Assembly (NCBI GenBank): GCA_017407835.1
Contig: JAFQVV010000040.1
Coordinates: 1 to 37,039 of the forward strand
DNA: 37,039 bases
DNA from: Clostridia bacterium
GTDB lineage: Bacteria > Bacillota > Clostridia > Oscillospirales > CAG-272
Direction: 5' to 3'
In this document: one piece after another, positions 16,772 to 23,826 of the stretch
Layout: every line of letters starts with the position of its first letter
How positions within the stretch are numbered: position 1 is the stretch's first letter
Program-made: the position numbers and the translations under genes
Notes under the pieces: generated by a model
What the model was told of the DNA's origin: nothing
Database searches by the model: none
What the model saw: only the letters and a program-made list of their open reading frames with translations

Positions 16772-16884
16772 GCCCACATAAGCCGAGGCAGTGCTCGACA
16801 TATCTGCACACTTTTCGCGCAGGGACATATGATGACAGTGTAGGGCGGAGACGCCCGACAAATTCATCAAAGGAGAACTGACCT

Positions 16885-17034
16885 ATGAATAACTGCCTCT
16901 GCAATCTCTTCGATAACAATTCCTGCACTTGGCTGATCATCCTCATCCTGATCATCCTCTTCAGCAACAATGGTTGCGGCTGCGGCAATGGCTGCGGCAG
17001 CACCTTCAGCAACGGCTGCGGCTGCGGCTGCTGA
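16885..17034 (+). CDS. 49-residue Cys/Gly-rich small membrane peptide
   Basis: The peptide starts MNNCLCNLFDNNSCTWLI, continues with a hydrophobic helix of about 12 residues (LIILILIILF), and ends in a Gly/Cys tail, NNGCGCGNGCGSTF and NGCGCGC. AGGAGA lies 8 nt before the ATG. Short Cys/Gly-rich membrane peptides of this build are often seen in Clostridia, sometimes annotated as YjcZ-like sporulation proteins, but homology cannot be shown by eye. It has nine cysteines. It would be missed by length filters. Confidence 0.75.
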   Translation: MNNCLCNLFDNNSCTWLIILILIILFSNNGCGCGNGCGSTFSNGCGCGC

Positions 17035-17049
17035 GTTAGCGAACCAAAT

Positions 17050-17079
17050 GCGGGGCTGGCGTTTTAACGCCAGCCCCGC
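17050..17079. other. Strong hairpin after the small peptide gene
   Basis: GCGGGGCTGGCGTT (17050-17063) pairs perfectly with AACGCCAGCCCCGC (17066-17079). No T-run follows, so it may protect the mRNA end and not terminate by itself. Confidence 0.6.
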
Positions 17080-17135
17080 AAAAATAGCGGCAAAGCCGCT
17101 CCCTGCCGGTAGAACAGTAATTCGCAATTTTCTTG

Positions 17136-17170
17136 GAACAGGCATGATTTCGGTCATGCCTGTTCTTCTA
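17136..17170 (+). terminator. Probable terminator hairpin after the small peptide gene
   Basis: GAACAGGCATGA (17136-17147) pairs with TCATGCCTGTTC (17154-17165), then TTCTATAACTTGTT. The T-rich tail is imperfect. Confidence 0.6.
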
Positions 17171-17415
17171 TAACTTGTTGGAGGCTTTTGACCTCAGCCT
17201 TGCGGTCTTTTGTTCTAAAGAAATGGCACTTGCTATTATGAGAAAACGGAGAATAGCAAGCACAGCAGGTGTGCGTACACTCTGCGATTTCAGACTTGGC
17301 AAGCAATGCACCGAGGTACCCACTCGTGCGTACTTGTTGGGAAACATCCCAAACCCTTTAACAATTTCAAAGAAATTGGCTACGCACCGTTGGTGCTGAA
17401 TTCTACGCATCGACA
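17168..17415. other. Unexplained 240-bp block with open frames on both strands
   Basis: Between the hairpin at 17136 and the zinc-ribbon gene at 17417 lies a block open on both strands (74 codons plus, 80 codons minus), with no good ribosome site and no domain I recognise. Fragments such as RIASTAGVRTLC and KKLATHRWC (plus frame) seem familiar to me from ORF-like fragments in gut Firmicutes, from memory only. It may be a remnant of a mobile element or a non-coding RNA gene. It marks the left edge of the AT-rich accessory block. Confidence 0.35.
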
Positions 17416-17416
17416 G

Positions 17417-18148
17417 TTATGTTCCCGGTTTGAATTTATGTCCGCAAACTTGGCAAACATTTACGGGTTTTCCGCTTCCTAAGAATCCCCATACAATAGA
17501 ATATCCGCGGTTGATAGTAGCAATAGCGGTTGCGCCACATTTAGGACATTTGGGAATCTTTTTTTCTTCAGTAGTGGGGACCTGAACATTCATAGAAGCT
17601 TCTTGTTTTTTGGAAACTCTAACAAAAGGAACACTACAATTTGGGCAAAAGCTCAGTTCGGGATTCTCGGTTGTTCTCCCACAAGATGGGCATTTCCTAA
17701 AATTTGAATAATAATTTGATTGGCTGGTATATTTTGCAACTTTATCTTTCATTACCAAATTAAATTCCAGTTTATTTTCACCCTCAAAAACTTCGTACTC
17801 GATTCCGGCATCGGTAAATTCTTGAGCCAACTTTTTAATTTCTGTAATGTTTTCTTTAATAGAAATCACAAGCGGCAAATTCAATATTGCTACTTTAGCA
17901 TCTTCAAGACTGTAATGGAATTTGTTCTTTAACGTAATAATCATTTTAGCATTGCTTCCGTTACAGTTTATTATCTTGAAAGAGTATTCCTTTTGATCTG
18001 ATTTTACTTCTGTATTACTCTGCTTTTCCACGGTAGTGCTCTTTGCCTTTTCATTATTAAGCAAGGACAATGGATAACCACAATGAATACAAGCAGGAGC
18101 TTTATCTGAAATCTCTTTTCCGCATTCTGGACATTTTATAAGTGCCAT
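17417..18148 (-). CDS. Zinc-ribbon protein with L7/L12 C-terminal-like middle
   Basis: A 243-residue protein. An N-terminal zinc ribbon (CPECG near residue 6, CIHCGYPL near 20), a middle segment (about residues 55-120: [21 protein letters not shown] then [15 protein letters not shown]) shaped like the ribosomal L7/L12 C-terminal domain (helix, LxxAKxxV, IKExxxKLxxxG-ExE pattern), then a second ribbon (CPSC/CPNC near 150-170) and a third at the C terminus (CPKCG, then CQVCG). Function unknown. The coding is AT-rich compared with the flanking genes. It sits in the same minus-strand run as two further AT-rich genes. Confidence 0.7.
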   Translation of the reverse strand: MALIKCPECGKEISDKAPACIHCGYPLSLLNNEKAKSTTVEKQSNTEVKSDQKEYSFKIINCNGSNAKMIITLKNKFHYSLEDAKVAILNLPLVISIKENITEIKKLAQEFTDAGIEYEVFEGENKLEFNLVMKDKVAKYTSQSNYYSNFRKCPSCGRTTENPELSFCPNCSVPFVRVSKKQEASMNVQVPTTEEKKIPKCPKCGATAIATINRGYSIVWGFLGSGKPVNVCQVCGHKFKPGT

Positions 18149-18159
18149 ATTTTTTCTCC

Positions 18160-18567
18160 TTAACGCTTAAATCTGTTTGAAAACTTAGGATAAAGATTAC
18201 GACAAACATTTAACATTTGTAACTGTTCGTCAAGTTGTTTGCTTTCGTTTGCAGTTAATCTATTCACAAAAGCTTCCTGTTCGTATCCTGTAGCAAGCAC
18301 CTTATAATCTTGTGGTTCGCAAAACTTATTCATTTCTTCCAGCAGCTCAACTAATTGAATTTTATCATTATCGGATAATTCTTTTTGGTTATATATAGAT
18401 TGCATTTTCTTGTTGATTTGATATATTCTATCCTCAAAAGGATATTTTCCTATTTTTTCTACGTTACTAACACCTAAAATAACAACAATATCTATCCCGT
18501 TGTCTTTTTCAATAACATAACCAAATCTTGGAATACTCTTGTTGAAGATATCTCTCATAAAATCCAT
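18160..18567 (-). CDS. Hypothetical protein, AT-rich block
   Basis: A 135-residue protein I do not recognise. It opens [22 protein letters not shown] with a hydrophobic beta stretch (IDIVVILGV), then charged helical segments ([19 protein letters not shown], then [11 protein letters not shown]). No cysteines beyond two, no signal peptide, no membrane segment. The ATG has AAGGGG upstream. It lies 11 nt upstream of the zinc-ribbon gene (which starts at 18148), so both are likely one operon. Confidence 0.6.
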   Translation of the reverse strand: MDFMRDIFNKSIPRFGYVIEKDNGIDIVVILGVSNVEKIGKYPFEDRIYQINKKMQSIYNQKELSDNDKIQLVELLEEMNKFCEPQDYKVLATGYEQEAFVNRLTANESKQLDEQLQMLNVCRNLYPKFSNRFKR

Positions 18568-18637
18568 TTTTAATTCCCCTTCATTTTCTTATTTATTACT
18601 ATCCAAAATCACGTTGTTTTTAATTTTGGTAAACAGT

Positions 18638-19831
18638 TTAATTGTTCAACAACCAATCTGCAATATCGACAATCCTCACACCCTCATATTGATACTCATC
18701 GTGTCGAGTACGAGCAATGACCATCTTGGGATACGCATCCTTGATTTGAAGCAACGGCGAAACCTCACGCTCAAAGGTCTTGTCATCGCTGATGTTGTCA
18801 GAAACCTGTATATAAATCTTCTCGTTACGTTTGATGGCAACAAAGTCGATTTCTTTCTTGTAAAGCACACCGACATAGACCTCGTACCCTCTGCGGAGCA
18901 GCTCTATGGCAACCACGTTTTCAAGGATTCTGCCGTAGTCCATATTTTTCGTGCCGAGCTTGGCATAGCGGAAGGTATGGTCACTCAGATAATACTTGTC
19001 GTTGCTTGAAAGATACTTTTTGCCCTTGATGTCGTATCTGCGAACTTTATAAAAAGCAAAGGCATTGCACAGATATTGAATATAAGAACTAATGGTAACG
19101 TGGTTAACCTTTTCCTTTAAGCCGTTGAATGTGTTCGTGATATTTCGTGCAGAGGTCAAATTAGAGATATTGTCCATAAGGAAATCCACAAGTCTGTCCA
19201 TCAACTGCATATTACGGATTTTATATTTCTTGCGAATATCACGGACAATCAAGGTGTTGAAAACGTCGGCAATATAGTCATACTTGGCTTCTTGATCTTT
19301 ATACAGATAGGAACCGGACATACCACCCTCAATCATATACTTGTCAACGGCGGCATACTTGTCGCTGTAACCAAAATACTGCATATATTCGCTGAACGAG
19401 AACGGGAATACCTTGATTTCAAATGTTCTCCCTGTAAACAACGTCGCAAGGTCAGAACTCAAAAGGAAGGCGTTTGAGCCGGTAATATAAATATCAAATT
19501 TTTCGGATGCGTGCAGACCGTTGATTGCTTTCTCAAAGTCGGTACACATCTGGACTTCATCAATCAAAACAAAATTTTCTTTGCCCGCTGCATACTGCGA
19601 ATTGATGTAGTCGTACAAAGGTCTGTACTCAAGTAGATGGTCAAACTCCGGTAAGTTGAAGTTGATTTGAATGATGTTGTGGTCGGGTACATTCTGTTGG
19701 ATATAATTTTTGAACGCTTCCAGCAGCTTGGACTTTCCGCTGCGGCGAACACCCGTGATGACCTTAATATCCGGAGTGCCGATTACACCCGTAAGTTTTT
19801 CTAAATAATGATTTCGAGCAATAAGTTTCAT
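18638..19831 (-). CDS. AAA-family ATPase with DUF4143 domain
   Basis: A 397-residue protein of the AAA_14/DUF4143 type. N-terminal P-loop GVRRSGKSKLLEAF near residue 27, Walker B FVLIDEVQMCTDF near 85-100, ITGSNAFLLSSDLATLFTGR around 115-135 (sensor-like), then a C-terminal nuclease-like fold with EIDFVAIKR and YIQVSDNI, typical of DUF4143. Its cellular role is not established; such genes are frequent, patchily distributed and often horizontally transferred. A GAGGTGATG site precedes the ATG. It has its own consensus promoter, and codon use is AT-rich. Confidence 0.92.
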   Translation of the reverse strand: MKLIARNHYLEKLTGVIGTPDIKVITGVRRSGKSKLLEAFKNYIQQNVPDHNIIQINFNLPEFDHLLEYRPLYDYINSQYAAGKENFVLIDEVQMCTDFEKAINGLHASEKFDIYITGSNAFLLSSDLATLFTGRTFEIKVFPFSFSEYMQYFGYSDKYAAVDKYMIEGGMSGSYLYKDQEAKYDYIADVFNTLIVRDIRKKYKIRNMQLMDRLVDFLMDNISNLTSARNITNTFNGLKEKVNHVTISSYIQYLCNAFAFYKVRRYDIKGKKYLSSNDKYYLSDHTFRYAKLGTKNMDYGRILENVVAIELLRRGYEVYVGVLYKKEIDFVAIKRNEKIYIQVSDNISDDKTFEREVSPLLQIKDAYPKMVIARTRHDEYQYEGVRIVDIADWLLNN

Positions 19832-19853
19832 GGCACATCACCTCACGTATAAT

Positions 19854-19882
19854 ATTATACCACGGCTTCTTACCATTTTCAA
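19854..19882 (-). promoter_or_regulatory. Sigma-A promoter of the DUF4143 ATPase
   Basis: TTGAAA (19882-19877), 17-nt spacer, TATAAT (19859-19854). The -35 region overlaps one arm of an inverted repeat, TTACCATTTT (19870) / AAAAATGGTAA (19892-19902), a possible operator. Confidence 0.8.
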
Positions 19883-20007
19883 CAGATTTTCAAAAATGGT
19901 AAATAGAAATTTGCGGATCGGTTGTGTTTGTCTGTTTGGACATTAGAACTATGCCCGTGGAATATTGCTGCTCCCATGGGCATAGTGATTTCAAGTGTTT
20001 TGGATAG

Positions 20008-20053
20008 AAAAAGAACGATGCTAAGTCTTTCGACTCGACATCGTTCTTTTCGT
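20008..20053. terminator. Bidirectional-looking terminator hairpin
   Basis: AAAAGAACGATG pairs with CATCGTTCTTTT, with an inner AAGTC/GACT stem; A-run and T-run flanks. Confidence 0.75.
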
Positions 20054-20161
20054 AGTGGTTTTCCAATCCTGTCAGACAGATGCCGTAAAATTATATTTTT
20101 TACGGAATTACTGTCGTATCGGCACACGGGAAATAAGCCGCTTTGCGTGGGAAAATCGGTT

Positions 20162-20707
20162 TTATCCTAGGATATGTGTCGAGCGTCCGATTCGCCGCAG
20201 AACTTCCATCAAGGGCACGGCAAGTACCAGTGCGAAGGCAAAATTGCCGATGGCGTGCGGGATATCAAAGGAAATCCCTGCAAGCCAGTAAGCAAGTGCC
20301 GTCGACGGACCTCCTGTGATGAGCCACGGGATGGCGGTCAGTGCACCGAACGCAAAGCCGTACACCCCCGACAGGGCAGCCCAGCCCAGCGCGCGGAGGG
20401 GAGGGCGGACGGTACGTTGGGGGATGAGCATGACAATTCCCCACAGGATAAACCAAATGTAGAGATAAGACATCCACCAAATGCCGAAGCCGTAAAGCAG
20501 GCCCTGCAGAAGGACGAAAACTCCGATCCCGGGCAACGCGCCGAACCGGAATACCCGTGTCCAGACAATGACGAGCAAAGAGACTAACTCAATGTTGGGC
20601 AGCCCCGCCAGCACGATTTGCGAAATGTGCAGAATTGCGCCGAACATTGCGCCAAGCACCAGCGACAGCAGACGTCCTTCTGCCGGACGGCGAAAGGGTT
20701 TGGCCAT
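20162..20707 (-). CDS. ECF transporter S component-like membrane protein
   Basis: A 181-residue membrane protein with about six helices: LSLVLGAMFGAILHISQIVLAGLPNIELVSLLVIVWTRVF is the typical S-component start (shortened key pieces: AMFGAILHIS and GLPNIELVSLLV), then LPGIGVFVLLQGLLYGFGIW and a late ITGGPSTALAYWLAGISFDIPHAIGNF. S components bind a vitamin or metal and work with the shared EcfAAT module, which is not in the window. It lies 3 nt after the DUF4430 gene and under a cobalamin riboswitch, so the likely substrate is cobalamin or a corrinoid. The start has no strong ribosome site, so translation is probably coupled. Confidence 0.82.
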   Translation of the reverse strand: MAKPFRRPAEGRLLSLVLGAMFGAILHISQIVLAGLPNIELVSLLVIVWTRVFRFGALPGIGVFVLLQGLLYGFGIWWMSYLYIWFILWGIVMLIPQRTVRPPLRALGWAALSGVYGFAFGALTAIPWLITGGPSTALAYWLAGISFDIPHAIGNFAFALVLAVPLMEVLRRIGRSTHILG

Positions 20708-20710
20708 CGA

Positions 20711-21115
20711 TCAATACCCGACAGTCAGTGTGATCTCGAACTTGTCCCCGTCGGCGATGGGTGTTGTGTCCACACCGGTGAAGAGGGCTTCTCCCCCTTT
20801 GGTGAAGCACCACCATTCCTGGTTGCTCTCATCGACGGTCACGCCGGCGACCGTTTTGACAAAAAGACCGTACTCGCTCTCATCGCCGGCAATGAGCGAC
20901 TTTTCCTCGAGCGCCCCGCGCAGGTATTCCGCGTCGGTGGTGATGGTCTCGGTGGTGGTTGTTCCGTCGGCGAAGACAATGTCGACGGTGATGGTTTTCT
21001 CTCCCGGCTGTGTCTGCGCGTCTGCGCATCCTGTGCAGAGTGCCATAGCCGCGATCAGCACTGCAAGGAAGAAGAGCGAAACCGAACGAAGTGTGTGTTT
21101 GCATGTGTTGTTCAT
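20711..21115 (-). CDS. DUF4430 lipoprotein
   Basis: A 134-residue protein with an N-terminal signal (hydrophobic LFFLAVLIAAMAL) and a lipobox-like ALCTGC with Cys near residue 30, followed by a single DUF4430 domain: ITVDIVFADGTTTTETITTDAEYLRGALEEK and a C-terminal NQEWWCFTKGGEALFTGVDTTPIADGDKFEITL. DUF4430 resembles the C-terminal domain of transcobalamin, so surface cobalamin binding is plausible. Position -3 of the lipobox is Cys, unusual. AAGGAA precedes the ATG at 21115. It heads a two-gene operon with the S component, behind the cobalamin riboswitch. Confidence 0.85.
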   Translation of the reverse strand: MNNTCKHTLRSVSLFFLAVLIAAMALCTGCADAQTQPGEKTITVDIVFADGTTTTETITTDAEYLRGALEEKSLIAGDESEYGLFVKTVAGVTVDESNQEWWCFTKGGEALFTGVDTTPIADGDKFEITLTVGY

Positions 21116-21189
21116 GATTCGTAATTCCTTTTCTTTCTTTGATGTATTTTTGCGCAGAGGACACAGCTGCGGCAAAGCCGCTCCGACAC

Positions 21190-21390
21190 GCGCGGAACTG
21201 CATACACGGGGGCAAAGTCTTTCGGCTGAGGGTGTGTCGGCGATAGCCGACGCTGCACTGCCGCCTTCCCGCCTTTCGGCAGTGGACACGATATTCGCGG
21301 CGAATATCGGGCAGCACATCAAAACCCAACACGGCGACGGGTTCGCGGCGGATTCGCACCGCCTTCCTTCCTCCCCCTCCCTGTGCGGAA
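21190..21390 (-). promoter_or_regulatory. Cobalamin (AdoCbl-type) riboswitch
   Basis: The minus-strand leader holds the conserved core GGTGCGAATCCGCC (21360-21347), then GAACCCGTCGCCGTG, a long variable arm, a second GCC-rich block CACTGCC...GGAAGGCGGCAGTG, and the 3' segment CTCAGCCGAAAGACTTTGCC (21230-21211), all in the usual order for this class. It is followed by a hairpin GCGGC/GCCGC and a 5' leader to the DUF4430 ATG. It would shut off the DUF4430-S-component genes when cobalamin is plentiful. Confidence 0.85.
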
Positions 21391-21393
21391 TTC

Positions 21394-21422
21394 AGTATAG
21401 CACGAAGCGCGAATTTTGTCAG
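21394..21422 (-). promoter_or_regulatory. Sigma-A promoter of the riboswitch-DUF4430-S component unit
   Basis: CTGACA (21422-21417), 17-nt spacer, TATACT (21399-21394), directly before the riboswitch. Confidence 0.75.
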
Positions 21423-21447
21423 GTTGTATCTTGTGTGAGGCAGAACA

Positions 21448-21482
21448 AAAAACGGGTGCCGCGCAAATTTGCGCGGCACCTG
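21448..21482 (-). terminator. Terminator after the dehydrogenase gene
   Basis: GGTGCCGCGCAAA/TTTGCGCGGCACC (21455-21480) is a perfect palindrome, and on the minus strand it is followed by CGTTTTTTG. Confidence 0.85.
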
Positions 21483-21495
21483 CTTTATGTATGGA

Positions 21496-22542
21496 TTATT
21501 CGCCGAGGAGCATAATCTTGCCCTTGACGGCACCGGGTGTTTTGTAGAGTGCGAAGGCTTCGTCAGCCTGCGAGAGGGGGAATGCGCGGTGGATCAGCTT
21601 ATCCGAGAAGCGGAGTCTGCCGTCGGCGAAGCAGTCTGCGCAGATCTGCCACTCGACGCCCGGATAGGGTGCGGAGTAGCTCATCCAAGAGCCGGTCAGC
21701 TTGAATTCCTTGCGGTTCATGCACTCCCAGAGCTTGGGGGTGAAGGTGAGGTCAACGTGCGGTGTGCCGATGAAGCAGACGTGGGCCTTGTTTGCGGCAA
21801 GCTCGAATGCCATCTTCATGGTTGGCGTGGCACCTGCCGTCTCAAAGACGTAGTCAAAGCCGTGACCGTTCGTCAGCGCTTTGGCCTGCTCCATGAAGTC
21901 GGGCGCGGAGGTGTTGATGGTTGCATCGGCACCCAGTTCGCGTGCCAGCTCCAGGCGCTCGTCGATCAAATCAAACACAACCACTTTGCGGCCGCCGTAG
22001 ATGCGAGCCCACTGTGCCGTGAACATACCGATTGTACCGCCGCCGAGCACGGCAACATAGCCGCCGCCGGTAAAGTCGTTGCACATTACACCGTGCAGTG
22101 CAACAGCGGCAGGCTCAAACATTGCCGCCTGGATGTAAGGGATGGAGGGGTCATATTTGATGGCATTGCGCGCGGGGATAACTACGTATTCGGCAAAGCT
22201 GCCCTGCTCACGCGAGCCGATAAAGCTGTAGTGGCGGCAGAGCGCATAGTTGCCCTGCTGACAGTCGGCACATTCCATGCAGGGAACCAGAGGTGCACCC
22301 GACACCGTGTCGCCCACAGCGACATTGGTCACGCCCTCGCCGACTTCAACCACATCTCCCGCGAACTCGTGCCCAAGCACGATGGGGAAAAAGTGCGCAC
22401 CGTTGTGCAGGACACGCGGAATATCCGAGCCGCAGATACCGCTGGCGCGGACACGAACCTTGACCGTACCCGGCTTTACCTCGGGCGTCGGATAATCATC
22501 ATATCGGATATCTTCATTTCCGTAAAGAACAGCAGCTTTCAT
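21496..22542 (-). CDS. Zinc-dependent dehydrogenase, galactitol-1-phosphate 5-dehydrogenase-like
   Basis: A 348-residue medium-chain alcohol dehydrogenase. Catalytic zinc ligands: Cys in SGICGSDIPRV and His in VLGHEFAGDVV; structural zinc cysteines in CMECADCQQGNYALC; NAD-binding AVLGGGTIGMFTAQWAR. The overall pattern is closest to GatD-type galactitol-1-phosphate or sorbitol-type dehydrogenases. It oxidises a sugar alcohol (phosphate) with NAD+. A class II aldolase follows upstream in transcription order (22696-23532), a pairing that fits tagatose-bisphosphate metabolism, but no PTS genes are present. The ATG follows AAGGAGA. Confidence 0.85.
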   Translation of the reverse strand: MKAAVLYGNEDIRYDDYPTPEVKPGTVKVRVRASGICGSDIPRVLHNGAHFFPIVLGHEFAGDVVEVGEGVTNVAVGDTVSGAPLVPCMECADCQQGNYALCRHYSFIGSREQGSFAEYVVIPARNAIKYDPSIPYIQAAMFEPAAVALHGVMCNDFTGGGYVAVLGGGTIGMFTAQWARIYGGRKVVVFDLIDERLELARELGADATINTSAPDFMEQAKALTNGHGFDYVFETAGATPTMKMAFELAANKAHVCFIGTPHVDLTFTPKLWECMNRKEFKLTGSWMSYSAPYPGVEWQICADCFADGRLRFSDKLIHRAFPLSQADEAFALYKTPGAVKGKIMLLGE

Positions 22543-22560
22543 TTGTATCTCTCCTTAATT

Positions 22561-22694
22561 TGTTGATGGGCAGGGGCTTTTCCCCTGCACCCCACTCAGG
22601 AAACTTTTTGAAAAGTTCCCTGAGAACCTTCAAAAACTTTCATAAAAACAATTTTTGCAAGTTTTTGCGGGGGTGTGGGGCAGCGCCCCACGTC
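22561..22694. repeat. Composite palindromic intergenic repeat, copy 5 (inverted pair, second half shortened)
   Basis: Plus half: GCAGGGGC/CCCCTGC, then CTCAGGAAACTTTTTG/AAAAGTTCCCTGAG, then TTCAAAAACTTTCATAAA. Minus half keeps GTGGGGCGC/GCCCCAC and CCCCCGCAAAAACTTG but lacks the middle hairpin. It lies between aldolase and dehydrogenase genes on the same strand. Confidence 0.8.
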
Positions 22695-22695
22695 C

Positions 22696-23532
22696 TTAGC
22701 CTCGGCAGACGGCGATCTTTGCCTTCACCAGTTCGGTGACGCGTGCCATGCCGGCCTTGCCGTATTTCTTGGGGTCGAACATATCGGGATCGGCAGCCAG
22801 GGCAGCTTTGATGCCGTCCGAGTAAGCGATACGCAGCTCGGTGGCGAAGTTAACCTTGCAGATGCCGGCAGCGATGGTTTCGCGGACTGCCTCATCCGAC
22901 AGACCCGATGCGCCGTGGAGAACGAGGGGAATTTCCACCACGCGGCGGATGGCGCGCAGACGGTCAACGTCGAGCACGGGGGTGCCGACATAGACGCCGT
23001 GTGCGGTGCCGATGGCAACGGCCAGCGAGTCAATGCCGGTCTCGGCAACAAAACGGACGGCATCCTCGGGATCGGTATAGCCGCAGCCGTCCGACTCGAG
23101 GTCATCTTCCTTGCCGCCGACCTTGCCCAGTTCGGCCTCGACAGGGATGCCGCAGGGATGTGCGACGTTGACGACGGCGCGGGTGACGGCGATGTTGTCC
23201 TCAAAAGCGCTGTGCGAGCCGTCGATCATCACCGACGAATAACCCGCATGGATTGCCTGAACGGCAAGATCAAAGGAGGAGCCGTGGTCGAGGTGCAGGC
23301 AAACATCGACCTTTGCTTTGGCGGCTGCCGCGTACACGTTGGCGCGGTAGAGGTCAAGTCCCGCATATTTTACGGTGGAGGGGGTGGTCTGGATCATGAC
23401 GGGGGCCTTCATTTCCTCGGCTGCGGCGATGATGGCCATGACCATCTCCATGTTTTCTGCGTTGAATGCACCGATGGCATATCCGCCCTTCTGTGCATCA
23501 AGCAGCATCTTCTGACTGGTTACGTATGGCAT
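22696..23532 (-). CDS. Class II fructose/tagatose-bisphosphate aldolase
   Basis: A 278-residue class II aldolase. Zinc and catalytic motifs: VCLHLDHGSSFD (metal His and proton-relay Asp), VEAELGKVGG, GTAHGVYVG, LHGASGLSDE and KVNFATEL. Reversible cleavage of fructose-1,6- or tagatose-1,6-bisphosphate into DHAP and glyceraldehyde-3-phosphate. Length (about 280) is that of GatY/KbaY or small FbaA. Together with the GatD-like gene downstream it hints at tagatose metabolism, but it may be a general glycolytic aldolase. It has its own strong promoter. Confidence 0.92.
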   Translation of the reverse strand: MPYVTSQKMLLDAQKGGYAIGAFNAENMEMVMAIIAAAEEMKAPVMIQTTPSTVKYAGLDLYRANVYAAAAKAKVDVCLHLDHGSSFDLAVQAIHAGYSSVMIDGSHSAFEDNIAVTRAVVNVAHPCGIPVEAELGKVGGKEDDLESDGCGYTDPEDAVRFVAETGIDSLAVAIGTAHGVYVGTPVLDVDRLRAIRRVVEIPLVLHGASGLSDEAVRETIAAGICKVNFATELRIAYSDGIKAALAADPDMFDPKKYGKAGMARVTELVKAKIAVCRG

Positions 23533-23582
23533 AATTTGTTCCTTTCTATGTTGCTTGCGTTGATCGTAACATTATGATGTTT

Positions 23583-23611
23583 ATTATAGCACGGGCCATC
23601 GGCATTGTCAA
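23583..23611 (-). promoter_or_regulatory. Sigma-A promoter of the aldolase
   Basis: Perfect TTGACA (23611-23606), 17-nt spacer, TATAAT (23588-23583). Confidence 0.9.
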
Positions 23612-23670
23612 GAGGGCAGATGCGCCCCAAGAAGATTTTTGTAAACTTTTACCTTTTATATGAAATACCT

Positions 23671-23699
23671 TTGACAGCGCGGCGCGCTTATGGTATACT
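23671..23699 (+). promoter_or_regulatory. Sigma-A promoter of the GHL10-amidase gene
   Basis: TTGACA (23671-23676), 17-nt spacer, extended -10 TGGTATACT with TATACT at 23694-23699. It is divergent from the aldolase promoter. Confidence 0.88.
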
Positions 23700-23826
23700 A
23701 AAATACGACGGATTGTGCCCCTTTTTTCGGCACTTGCCGTGATGTTTGTTCGTATACGTCGGTTGTGCCGCGCATAGATTGGAGCGTGGACAACTTTTCA
23801 TCCATAATCAAGAAAGGACACCGCCC

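Larger units (their letters stand above)
19832..20161. other. Non-coding gap with inverted repeats
   Basis: Besides the ATPase promoter it holds an inverted repeat CTATGCCCGTGG/CCATGGGCATAG (about 19949-19987, one mismatch), a terminator (20008-20053) and an AT-rich hairpin CCGTAAAA/TTTTACGG near 20081-20104. No gene seen. It is the right boundary of the AT-rich block. Confidence 0.6.

Noticed and set aside
17050..17079. Perfect 14-bp palindrome as a rho-independent terminator
   Set aside because: An A-run and not a T-run follows on the plus strand, and on the minus strand the T-run lies upstream; called a hairpin only.
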